From NCBI GenBank assembly GCA_020026435.1, contig JAHHQK010000045.1:1-16305 (forward strand): a stretch of DNA of 16,305 bases, in the 5' to 3' direction. Made by a program: the position numbers and the translations under genes. This document shows positions 6,529 to 13,630 of this stretch, one piece after another (positions within the stretch are counted from its first letter, which is position 1; every line of letters begins with the position of its first letter). The DNA is from Alistipes sp. Lineage in GTDB: Bacteria; Bacteroidota; Bacteroidia; Bacteroidales; Rikenellaceae. The notes under the pieces were generated by a model. That model ran no database searches. It had not been told where the DNA came from and was given only the letters and a program-made list of their open reading frames with translations.

Positions 6529-6559
6529 CAAATATACAATCTTTTCACCAAATAGCAAA
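6529..6559 (-). promoter_or_regulatory. Bacteroidota-type promoter of the rpmB operon
   Basis: On the minus strand TTTG (6559-6556), a 19-nt spacer and TATATTTG (6536-6529) match the full consensus TTTG-N19-TAnnTTTG. Initiation is predicted near 6522. Confidence 0.82.
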
Positions 6560-6643
6560 AGTGCGGAGCTTTTTTTCGACATTTCGCCCCTTTTTGCTCC
6601 ATTTTTCGCTCTGTTCCGGGGCATTACAACCCCTTCCACGGAA

Positions 6644-7900
6644 CTACTCCCCGAAGGCGGCATCCGCCTCGACAGCCTCGCGCAGCAGCGCAATGGCAAA
6701 GGCCGAAGCGCGTCCGATGACCTGGCCGCGATCCGTTCCGCACTGCTTCACCACGGCCGTCGTCCCCTTGTCCGAGGCCACGGCCATCCACACCGTGCCT
6801 ACGGGTTTCAGTTCCGAGCCACCCGTAGGACCGGCTATGCCCGTGGTGGCCACACCGTAGTCTGCACCCGATATGCGGCGCACACCCTCGGCCATCTGAC
6901 GGGCGACCTGCTCGCTCACCGCACCGTAACGCTCCAGAGCCCCGGTCTCAACGCCCAGCACCTTCATCTTGGCCTCGTTGCTGTACGACACCACCCCGCA
7001 CTGGAAGTAGGCCGAAGCACCCGCCATGGCCGTAAACTTATGGGCGATCATGCCGCCCGTACAACTCTCGGCCACGGCCAGCGTCTTGCCCCCGCGCACC
7101 AAAGCCCCGTGAACCAGCTCCTCGACCGTTGCGGTCTCATAACCCACGATATACTCGGGGATGATCTTCCTCAGTTGCCCGAAACGCTCCTCGATCTCTT
7201 CGGCTACCTGCTGCCCGTCGACCTCATAGGCCGAAAGCCGCAGACGCACGACACCCGGATTGGGCAGATAGGCCAGCTTCAGATACTCGGGCAGAGTCGT
7301 CTCCCACTTCTCGATCCGCTCGGCCAGCATCGACTCGGCCAGGCCCGAGGTGATCAGCGTGCGGTGGACGATCTGCCGCAGGTTGAATCGTTTCTTCAGA
7401 CGGGGCATCACCTCGTCCTGCATCAGATGCTCCATCTCGAAGGGTACCCCCGGCAGCGACACGACGATCTTGCCCTCCCACTCGAACCACATGCCCGGAG
7501 CCGTACCGTGGCGGTTGAACAACACCGTGCAGCACTCCGGCACCAGGGCCTGGGCGCGGTTCAGTTCGTTGAACACTATTCCCCGCGCCGTGAGCATCTG
7601 CTCCACATGACGGCCCACCTGCTCGTTGTAGACCAGCTCCGAGGAGAAGATACCGGCCAGGGTCTTCTTGGTGATGTCGTCCTTCGTCGGGCCGAGTCCT
7701 CCGGTGATGATCACCAGATCGGTCTCCCTCAGGGCCTGCTCCAGACGTTCGGTGATCCGACGGCGGTCGTCGCCGATCGACGCCTTCTCATACACGACGA
7801 TTCCCGCCGAATTGAGGTGGCGGGAGATCGACACGGAATTGGTATCGGTGATCTGTCCGATCAGGATCTCGTCGCCGATGGTCAATATCGTTGCTTTCAT
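6644..7900 (-). CDS. cinA: CinA-family protein: nicotinamide-nucleotide amidohydrolase with MoCF-like domain
   Basis: The C-terminal PncC domain of CinA deamidates NMN to nicotinate mononucleotide, recycling pyridine nucleotides. The N-terminal COG1058 (molybdopterin-binding-like) domain is reported to hydrolyse ADP-ribose. The 418-residue protein shows both: residues 1-170 with ILTIGDEILIGQITDTNS and TGGLGPTKDD (66-75), and about residues 255-415 with AVAESCTGGMIAH (275-287), VVSYSNEAK, TTGIAGPTGG and KPVGTVW. The ESCTGG serine is the nucleophile of the amidase. Length is standard for the fused form. It is separated from rpmB by that operon's promoter, so it is its own unit; no TAnnTTTG box is visible in its leader. 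Confidence 0.94.
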   Translation of the reverse strand: MKATILTIGDEILIGQITDTNSVSISRHLNSAGIVVYEKASIGDDRRRITERLEQALRETDLVIITGGLGPTKDDITKKTLAGIFSSELVYNEQVGRHVEQMLTARGIVFNELNRAQALVPECCTVLFNRHGTAPGMWFEWEGKIVVSLPGVPFEMEHLMQDEVMPRLKKRFNLRQIVHRTLITSGLAESMLAERIEKWETTLPEYLKLAYLPNPGVVRLRLSAYEVDGQQVAEEIEERFGQLRKIIPEYIVGYETATVEELVHGALVRGGKTLAVAESCTGGMIAHKFTAMAGASAYFQCGVVSYSNEAKMKVLGVETGALERYGAVSEQVARQMAEGVRRISGADYGVATTGIAGPTGGSELKPVGTVWMAVASDKGTTAVVKQCGTDRGQVIGRASAFAIALLREAVEADAAFGE

Positions 7901-7964
7901 TGCTTTTATGTTTTCCCGACCCGCGGCCCGTGAGCCCTCGGCCGGATCATGATCCTTACCTTAT

Positions 7965-8007
7965 AAAAAAGAGGACCGCCCGCCTTACGGATTGCGCTCC
8001 TCCTCTT
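7965..8007 (-). terminator. Probable terminator downstream of pyrD
   Basis: On the minus strand AAGAGGA (8007-8001) pairs with TCCTCTT (7975-7969), followed by a run of T (7970-7965). The 25-nt loop is large and GC-rich. The left arm overlaps the region just past the pyrD stop at 8016, so the structure probably terminates pyrD before cinA. Confidence 0.55.
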
Positions 8008-8015
8008 CGATTCTT

Positions 8016-9161
8016 TTACCTTGCGGAATCCGCCACATCGTCACCCTCGGCGGCGTGCTCCTTTGCGGCGTGTCGCTCCCCCACTACGGTCGACTCCTCT
8101 GCGAGCCGCTTTTGGGCGGCGGAATGTTCGGCATCCTCTATGAGGGCATTGCATACCTGGCGGATCATCTGCGGTCCCTCGTAGATGTAGCCCGTATAGA
8201 GCTGCACCAGACTTGCTCCGGCCTGCAACATATCACGCACATCGTCGACCGACATCAATCCGCCCACACCGATGATCGGATAGACCCCCTCAGTGCGTTC
8301 GTGTATGCGGCGCACGACCTCCAGCGCCCTCTTCTTGAGCGGGGCACCGCACAAACGTCCGTTGCCGATCTTTTCCAGGGCATCCCGCGAGGTCTGCAGC
8401 CCCTCGAAGCAGTGCGAACCGTTGGTGGCCACGATACCGTCCAGGGGCGAGGTCTTCAATACGTCGATCACACCGTCCAGCTCGCGGTCCGTCAGATCGG
8501 GCGAAATCTTGAGCATGATGGGACGGTATTGGTTCTGTCCGCGGCGGAAGTCGAAGAGCGGATTCAGAATGCTGAGTATATAGTCGCGCGAATGGGATAT
8601 ACCCTCCGAGCAGCCATTGTCGCGGCAGATGTTCACCGTGAAATAGTCGGCATACTGATAGAGGTTTCGGAAAACCTTCAGATAATCCTGGGCGGCATCG
8701 GCCGGGAGGGTCGTGGTGTTCTTGCCGATGCTGCATCCGACGACCGGACGACGGTGGGGATGACGCAGCGACTGGATCGTGCGCTTCAATCCGCGGTTGG
8801 CCACACCGATCCTGTTGATGATGGCGCGGTCCTTCGTCAGACGAAAGACCCTCGGACGCGGGTTTCCGCCCTGTCCCTCGGGGGTCACCGTACCCACCTC
8901 CACGAATCCGAATCCCAGTGCGCCCACCTCGCGGAAGATCTCACCGTTGCGGTCGAAACCGGCGGCAAGACCCACCGGATTGGAGAAATGCACACCGAAC
9001 ACCTCACGCTCCAGGGCGGGATGATGCACCGCATAACATTTGTCCAACAGCCAGCGGCCTCCCGGAACCAGACCGATCAGACGCAACAGCAATACCACCA
9101 GATGGTGGGCTTGCTCGATATTGAGCTTAAAAAGTATGGGTTTTATCAGATGCTGATACAT
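8016..9161 (-). CDS. pyrD: Class-2-type dihydroorotate dehydrogenase with atypical active-site loop
   Basis: Class 2 DHODH is a membrane-associated FMN enzyme oxidising dihydroorotate to orotate with quinone. The 381-residue protein has the N-terminal amphipathic helices of class 2 (residues 1-45, MYQHLIKPILFKLN), NPVGLAAGFDRNGE (61-74), VEVGTVTPEGQGGNPRPRVF (88-107), IGKNTTT, PIMLKISPDL (214-223), PIIGVGGL (295-302) and ASLVQLYTGYIYEGP (316-330). The catalytic loop, normally close to VNxSSPNTPGLR, reads VNICRDNGCSEG (176-187): the catalytic Ser position is Arg180, and Cys179 replaces the preceding Ser. NRMGFNN is NRIGVAN and ATNTT is ATNGS. A 40-residue A/E-rich tail follows the barrel. The fold is clear; DHODH activity is not certain, and a paralogue with another role is possible. 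Confidence 0.82.
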   Translation of the reverse strand: MYQHLIKPILFKLNIEQAHHLVVLLLRLIGLVPGGRWLLDKCYAVHHPALEREVFGVHFSNPVGLAAGFDRNGEIFREVGALGFGFVEVGTVTPEGQGGNPRPRVFRLTKDRAIINRIGVANRGLKRTIQSLRHPHRRPVVGCSIGKNTTTLPADAAQDYLKVFRNLYQYADYFTVNICRDNGCSEGISHSRDYILSILNPLFDFRRGQNQYRPIMLKISPDLTDRELDGVIDVLKTSPLDGIVATNGSHCFEGLQTSRDALEKIGNGRLCGAPLKKRALEVVRRIHERTEGVYPIIGVGGLMSVDDVRDMLQAGASLVQLYTGYIYEGPQMIRQVCNALIEDAEHSAAQKRLAEESTVVGERHAAKEHAAEGDDVADSAR

Positions 9162-9190
9162 TGAACGTATTTTACAATAAAAATCATCGG

Positions 9191-9198
9191 CAAAGATA
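9191..9198 (-). promoter_or_regulatory. Promoter -7 box for pyrD
   Basis: Minus-strand TATCTTTG matches TAnnTTTG and lies 29 nt before the ATG at 9161. No clear -33 TTTG at 19 nt. Confidence 0.6.
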
Positions 9199-9270
9199 CT
9201 AAATATTTACGAAACACCGTATTCCTCCCCACTCTTCCATTTGCTCAGAGGCGGGTGCAGGACCGTTTTT

Positions 9271-10269
9271 TCAGAAAAATTCCCGACGATAGGCGTAGTT
9301 GTCCCTCATCTGCTCGAAGAGCGAGGGGTCATGCTTCAGGCGCCGGCTCTCGGACTCGATATCGTAGTAGTCCCCGATCCGACGGCACATCTCCTCCCAC
9401 GCAATGGGTGCGGGACAGGACCTTGCCGCCTCGTGGGGATACCACTCCCCGATGGGCAGGTGGAAATATTCGGCCAGCTGCATCACGGCCATCGACGTGG
9501 CGACGGCCTTGCCCTGCTCGGAATAGCCCGCAATGTGGGGCGTCGCCAACAGGACCATGTCCAGCAGCTCGCGATTGATCTCGGGCTCATGCTCCCACAC
9601 ATCGAGGACATAACGTCCCCCCATCCGGCACATCGCCTCATTGTCGGCCACACCGCCCCGCGACGAGTTCAGCACCGTAGCTCCGGGACGCAGCATCCCC
9701 AGCAGACGCTCATCGACCAGGTGGCGGGTCGAGACATCGTAGGGCGTATGGAAGGTCAGGATGTCGGCCCGAGCGGCCACCTCCTCCAGCGGCAGGAAGC
9801 CCACATGCTCGCGCTCCTCGCGCGGAGGGTCACATGCCACCACCTCGAAACCCCACTCCCGGGCGTACTCCGCCACGAGCGATCCGACGTGTCCCACGCC
9901 GACCACTCCGAGTGTCTTTTCGCGGGGCGACCACCCCTCCCTGTGCGAAAGGCAGGCCAGCACGGCACCGACCCACTGCAACACCCCGCGGGCATTGCAC
10001 CCCGCCGAGGTGCGCACCTCGATCCCATGCAAGGCACACCATTCCAGGTCGATATGGTCGAATCCGATGGTAGCCGTAGCGATGAACCTCACCTTCGAGC
10101 CTTCCAACAGGGCGGCATTGCACCGCGTACGCGTACGGATAATCAGCGCATCGGCATCGCGCACATCGTCCGAGGTAATCTCCACCCCGGCCAGATACTT
10201 CACTTCGGCCCACTTTTCGAGGACTCCCCTCAAAAAAGGGATGGCCTTATCTGCTACTATTTTCATCAT
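9271..10269 (-). CDS. pdxB: 4-phosphoerythronate dehydrogenase (vitamin B6 synthesis)
   Basis: PdxB oxidises 4-phosphoerythronate, the second step of the DXP-dependent pyridoxal phosphate pathway. The 332-residue protein is a D-2-hydroxyacid dehydrogenase: substrate-domain start MMKIVADKAIPF, TATIGFDHID (66-75), SAGCNARGV (88-96), the NAD-binding GVGHVG (124-129), catalytic Arg in NSSRGG (201-206), the acid in DVWEHEPE (223-230) and the His in TPHIAGYS (243-250). SAGCNA and PHIAGYS are PdxB signatures, as is the end MRDNYAYRREF. It is somewhat shorter than E. coli PdxB (about 380 residues). M2 is an equally possible start. A TAnnTTTG box lies at 10301-10308. It is transcribed alone. Confidence 0.92.
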   Translation of the reverse strand: MMKIVADKAIPFLRGVLEKWAEVKYLAGVEITSDDVRDADALIIRTRTRCNAALLEGSKVRFIATATIGFDHIDLEWCALHGIEVRTSAGCNARGVLQWVGAVLACLSHREGWSPREKTLGVVGVGHVGSLVAEYAREWGFEVVACDPPREEREHVGFLPLEEVAARADILTFHTPYDVSTRHLVDERLLGMLRPGATVLNSSRGGVADNEAMCRMGGRYVLDVWEHEPEINRELLDMVLLATPHIAGYSEQGKAVATSMAVMQLAEYFHLPIGEWYPHEAARSCPAPIAWEEMCRRIGDYYDIESESRRLKHDPSLFEQMRDNYAYRREFF

Positions 10270-10300
10270 TTTATGCTTTAACCAATCCTTTTCCGAATAG

Positions 10301-10308
10301 CAAATATA
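10301..10308 (-). promoter_or_regulatory. Promoter -7 box for pdxB
   Basis: Minus-strand TATATTTG matches TAnnTTTG, with initiation predicted near 10294 and a leader of about 25 nt. It sits 20 nt from the divergent box at 10329-10336 in an A/T-rich tract, so the two promoters probably interfere or share control. Confidence 0.6.
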
Positions 10309-10328
10309 AATAAAAAATAATTTTTTTG

Positions 10329-10336
10329 TACTTTTG
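10329..10336 (+). promoter_or_regulatory. Promoter -7 box for the agmatinase-family gene, nhaA and FKBP operon
   Basis: Plus-strand TACTTTTG matches TAnnTTTG and predicts initiation near 10343, 13 nt before the ATG at 10356. This excludes the in-frame upstream ATG at 10326. Confidence 0.6.
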
Positions 10337-10355
10337 TTCGTTAAAACAACAGCGT

Positions 10356-11408
10356 ATGGAATTAAAAGAATTCGACCCCGATGGAGTGGGGGTCTTCAAC
10401 GGCTCCTACTTCGGTATGCCGTTCGAGCCGCAGAGTGCCCGCATGGTGCTGATCTCCGTGCCCTGGGACGTCACGGTATCCTACGGTTCGGGCACGGCCT
10501 ATGCCCCCGATGCCATCATCGAAGCCTCGACACAACTCGATTTTTATGAACCTCTGGCCCTCGACGCCTGGCGCCGGGGCATCGCCTCGGCCGAAATAGA
10601 CTACTTCCTCCAGGACGAGTCAAAGAAACTCCGCCACGATGCCGAAAAGGTGATCCGTCACCTCGAAGAGGGAGCATCACCCGAGGATGATTACATCCGC
10701 CGCAAGCAGCAACGCATCAACGAGGGCTGCGCCCGGATGAACGACCGTGTGGAGCAGCAGGCCGGCAGCCTGCTCGACCAAGACAAGCTCGTCGGACTCG
10801 TCGGCGGCGACCACTCCACACCCTACGGACTGATCCGCGCCCTGGGCCGCCGCCACGAACGCTTCGGCATACTCCACATCGACGCCCACCGCGACCTGAG
10901 AGCGGCCTACGAGGGATTTGAATTCTCCCACGCCTCGATCATGTACAACGTCCTGCGCGACGTGAAGTCCGTGGAACGCCTCACCCAGGTCGCCGTGCGC
11001 GACTTCTCGGAACAGGAGGCCATGCTGGCCCGCAACGACCAGCGAATCGTCTCGTTCGACGATCTGACGCTCTCCTCCTCCGCCTTCCGCGGGGAAAGCT
11101 GGGACGAGCAGTGCCGCCGCATCGTCGAGACCCTGCCCCACGAGGTCTACGTCAGCTTCGACATCGACGGACTCTCGTTCGACAATTGCCCCCACACCGG
11201 CACCCCCGTGCCGGGAGGTCTGAGCTTCAACCAGGCCGTGTGGCTGATCCATACGCTGGTCGAGTCGGGCCGCCGCATCATCGGATTCGACATGGTGGAG
11301 GTCTGCCCCTCGCCCGACGAACACGACCGCACGGACGCCATCACCGGAGCCCGCATCCTGTGGAAACTGGCCAATCTGACCCTGAAATCAAACGATCCAA
11401 ACAAATAA
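10356..11408 (+). CDS. Arginase/agmatinase-family ureohydrolase
   Basis: Ureohydrolases use a dimanganese centre to split urea from guanidino compounds; agmatine to putrescine is the usual bacterial assignment. The 350-residue protein keeps the metal motifs: VGGDHS (149-154), DAHRD (176-180), SFDID (267-271) and TGTPVPGG (281-288), with Glu315 in the closing DMVEV. Differences from standard agmatinase: a charged helical insert at about 82-142, FSHASIMYN (190-198) where HGxxxR is usual, and LSFDNCPH in place of LDPxxAP after the DxD motif. The start at 10356 (MELKEFDPDG) follows the promoter at 10329. nhaA begins 16 nt after the stop, so the two are cotranscribed. The substrate cannot be assigned; arginase, agmatinase, formiminoglutamase or another guanidino-hydrolase are open. 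Confidence 0.85.
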   Translation: MELKEFDPDGVGVFNGSYFGMPFEPQSARMVLISVPWDVTVSYGSGTAYAPDAIIEASTQLDFYEPLALDAWRRGIASAEIDYFLQDESKKLRHDAEKVIRHLEEGASPEDDYIRRKQQRINEGCARMNDRVEQQAGSLLDQDKLVGLVGGDHSTPYGLIRALGRRHERFGILHIDAHRDLRAAYEGFEFSHASIMYNVLRDVKSVERLTQVAVRDFSEQEAMLARNDQRIVSFDDLTLSSSAFRGESWDEQCRRIVETLPHEVYVSFDIDGLSFDNCPHTGTPVPGGLSFNQAVWLIHTLVESGRRIIGFDMVEVCPSPDEHDRTDAITGARILWKLANLTLKSNDPNK

Positions 11409-11424
11409 ATCAAACAAACAAAAC

Positions 11425-12840
11425 ATGAGACTATTTTCAATGTACGGTTGGGTGCGGACCCGCCACATGATGGGTATCCGCAGCCGTGGTATTTTGGAGG
11501 CCCCCTGGGCAGGCGGCGTGGTCTTGCTCATCTGCGTGGTGATCGCCATGCTCCTGGCCAACATCCCCGCCACCAAGGACTACTATCACAATCTGTTGTG
11601 CACCGATCTTTCGTTACTGGTCCACTCCCCCGGGGGATTCATCAACTGGGCCTTTCCTCGCGAGATGACCATCGAGAAGTTCATCAACGACGGTGTGATG
11701 GTGATCTTCTTCTTCACGGTGGGCCTGGAGATCAAGCGTGAGATCGTCTGCGGACAGCTCTCCTCGGTGCGCAAGGCCATTCTTCCCGTGATGGCGGCCG
11801 CCGGAGGTATGATCGCCCCCGCGCTGATCTTCACCCTCTTCAACCACGGCACCCTCGCAGCCAACGGATGGGGTATCCCCACCGCCACCGACATTGCCTT
11901 TGCCGTGGGTATCCTTTCGATGTTGGGTGACCGGGTTCCCGTCTCGCTCAAGATATTCCTCACGGCTTTGGCCATCGCCGACGACCTGGGAGCCATCCTG
12001 GTCATCGCCCTCTTCTACGGCGGCGACATGGAACTGATGTGCCTGCTGCTGGCAGCCATCCTGATGTTCGGTGTCTACTTCATCAACCGCATGGGCGAGA
12101 AACGTATGGCCTTCTACCTGGTTCCCGCCATCGCCGTGTGGGCTCTGTTCTACTATTCGGGCGTACACTCCACCCTTTCGGGTGTGGCCATGGCCATGCT
12201 GATCCCCATGCAGCCCCGCTACTCCAAGGAGTACTTCTTCCATAAGATGCGCTGGCTCAAGGAGCGTCTGATCGACGCCGGTCCCGACACCACCGATCCC
12301 GATTCGATGGAGGAATTCCCCAACTCGGAGTACCGCTTCTACCTGCGTGAAATGCGCCGCCTGGCATCGGGTTCGGTAGGTATGAGCTACCGCCTGGAGC
12401 ACGCACTGACGCCCTACGTCACCTTCGTCGTGATGCCGATCTTCGCCCTGGCCAACGCCGGTGTGGGCATCGAGTCGATGGAATACTTCAACATCTTCAC
12501 CTATTCGCCCGAAATCGGTACGGTGGGCATGGGTGTATTCTTCGGATTGCTCGTGGGCAAACCCTTGGGCATATTCCTTGCAAGCTGGATTGCCGTGAAG
12601 CTGGGTGTGGCCGTCATGCCCGAGAAGGCATCGTGGAAGATGCTCTTCGCGGTGGCCTGTCTGGGAGGTATCGGATTTACGATGTCGCTCTTTGTCGACG
12701 CCCTGGCCTACGGCACCAATGTCGACATGATCGACCGCGGCAAGATCGCCATCCTGATGGGTTCGACGGCCGCAGCCGTTGCCGGCAGCCTTCTGATCAT
12801 CCTGCTCTCGAAGAAAGATCCGAAAACAGAAAAGAAATGA
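11425..12840 (+). CDS. nhaA: Na+/H+ antiporter NhaA
   Basis: NhaA exchanges internal Na+ for external H+ across the inner membrane, supporting pH and sodium homeostasis. The 471-residue, strongly hydrophobic protein contains FFFTVGLEIKREI (95-107), PTATDIAFA (152-160, equivalent of Asp133), ALAIADDLGA (181-190, the ion-binding Asp pair at 186/187), VHSTLSGVAMAMLIP (247-261) and GKPLGI (378-383, equivalent of Lys300). It is about 80 residues longer than the E. coli protein, mainly from an N-terminal extension and a charged cytoplasmic loop (about 264-325). It is the second gene of the operon, and its TGA overlaps the ATG of the FKBP gene. Confidence 0.95.
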   Translation: MRLFSMYGWVRTRHMMGIRSRGILEAPWAGGVVLLICVVIAMLLANIPATKDYYHNLLCTDLSLLVHSPGGFINWAFPREMTIEKFINDGVMVIFFFTVGLEIKREIVCGQLSSVRKAILPVMAAAGGMIAPALIFTLFNHGTLAANGWGIPTATDIAFAVGILSMLGDRVPVSLKIFLTALAIADDLGAILVIALFYGGDMELMCLLLAAILMFGVYFINRMGEKRMAFYLVPAIAVWALFYYSGVHSTLSGVAMAMLIPMQPRYSKEYFFHKMRWLKERLIDAGPDTTDPDSMEEFPNSEYRFYLREMRRLASGSVGMSYRLEHALTPYVTFVVMPIFALANAGVGIESMEYFNIFTYSPEIGTVGMGVFFGLLVGKPLGIFLASWIAVKLGVAVMPEKASWKMLFAVACLGGIGFTMSLFVDALAYGTNVDMIDRGKIAILMGSTAAAVAGSLLIILLSKKDPKTEKK

Positions 12841-13538
12841 AACGCTCACTGATCCTTGCCCTCGCCTCGGCGGCGATGATGTTCTCCTGCTCCAAGCAAA
12901 GCAACGGAGGCGGAGATTCCGTGATCCGAACCGATACCGATTCGGTGGCCTACGTGATCGGCCTGAATATTGCACAGAACCTCCTCGGGATGGACTCCAC
13001 GATCAACCACGAGGCCGTCTGCCGCGGTATCCGCGACTTCTTCGACGGGGAAGCCGGACTCACGATGGACGAATCGCGAACGCTGTTCCTGCGCTACGTC
13101 AACCATACGCTCCCCGAGAAGGCCCGCGCCTACGAGGAGCAGTATCTGGAGGACATCGTACGCTCGGACCGATCCTTTGCGCGCACCCACTCGGGTGTGA
13201 CCTATGCGGTAGCCGAGATCGGAGACCAGGATCAGGTGCCGGCCTCGATGCGCGACACGGTGCTGATCCGCTACACGCTCCAGACACCAGACGGCAAGGA
13301 ACTGCACTCCTCCTACGCCCTCAGGGACACCACCCACATCATGCTTGGTGATATGCCCAAGGGACTCTCCGAGAGCATCAAACTCATCGGTCAAGGCGGC
13401 AAGATCACCACGTGGATTCCCTCGAAACTGGCCTACGGTCAGGAGGGCAACCCCACGCTGGGAGTTCCGCCCAACACCACCCTGCGCTACGAAATCGAAC
13501 TGATCGGTGTCGACAAATACTCGAACCGCCACCGTTAG
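12837..13538 (+). CDS. FKBP-type peptidyl-prolyl isomerase-like lipoprotein, degenerate active site
   Basis: A 233-residue lipoprotein starting MKRSLILALASAAMMFSC; the lipobox MFSC puts the lipidated Cys at 18. Residues 35-115 are an FkpA-type N-domain (SVAYVIGLNIAQNLLG), followed by an FKBP domain (about 120-226) with GGKITTWIPSKLAYG (187-201) and PPNTTLRYEIELIGV. Compared with active FKBPs, FDSS is LHSS (156-159, catalytic Asp to His157) and PGWTEG is PKGLSES (Trp to Leu177), so isomerase activity is probably weak and chaperone function more likely. The ATG overlaps the nhaA TGA (ATGA), indicating translational coupling. It probably acts at the inner face of the outer membrane or in the periplasm. 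Confidence 0.88.
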   Translation: MKRSLILALASAAMMFSCSKQSNGGGDSVIRTDTDSVAYVIGLNIAQNLLGMDSTINHEAVCRGIRDFFDGEAGLTMDESRTLFLRYVNHTLPEKARAYEEQYLEDIVRSDRSFARTHSGVTYAVAEIGDQDQVPASMRDTVLIRYTLQTPDGKELHSSYALRDTTHIMLGDMPKGLSESIKLIGQGGKITTWIPSKLAYGQEGNPTLGVPPNTTLRYEIELIGVDKYSNRHR

Positions 13539-13581
13539 TTTATTTTTGGAGGGGCAGAAGCCGTAAATCTCAATAATTTTA

Positions 13582-13589
13582 TATCTTTG
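13582..13589 (+). promoter_or_regulatory. Promoter -7 box for the second FKBP gene
   Basis: TATCTTTG matches TAnnTTTG within an A/T-rich tract; initiation near 13596 leaves a leader of about 35 nt before the ATG at 13631. The -33 element is not obvious. Confidence 0.62.
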
Positions 13590-13630
13590 TACTCAACAGA
13601 GAAAACAACTCAAAACACAGATAAAGAACA

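Noticed and set aside
6613..6641. cinA terminator (GTTCC/GGAAC with inner GGGG/CCCC)
   Set aside because: Interrupted stem and no T-run on the minus strand afterwards.
6299..7933. 544-codon open frame antisense to cinA
   Set aside because: It is H/R/G/L-rich with no recognisable domain and mirrors the GC-biased third positions of cinA, which has complete family motifs on the other strand.
11614..12975. 453-codon open frame antisense to nhaA
   Set aside because: Its product is a His/Gly/Glu-rich shadow of nhaA codons without domain features; nhaA is unmistakable.
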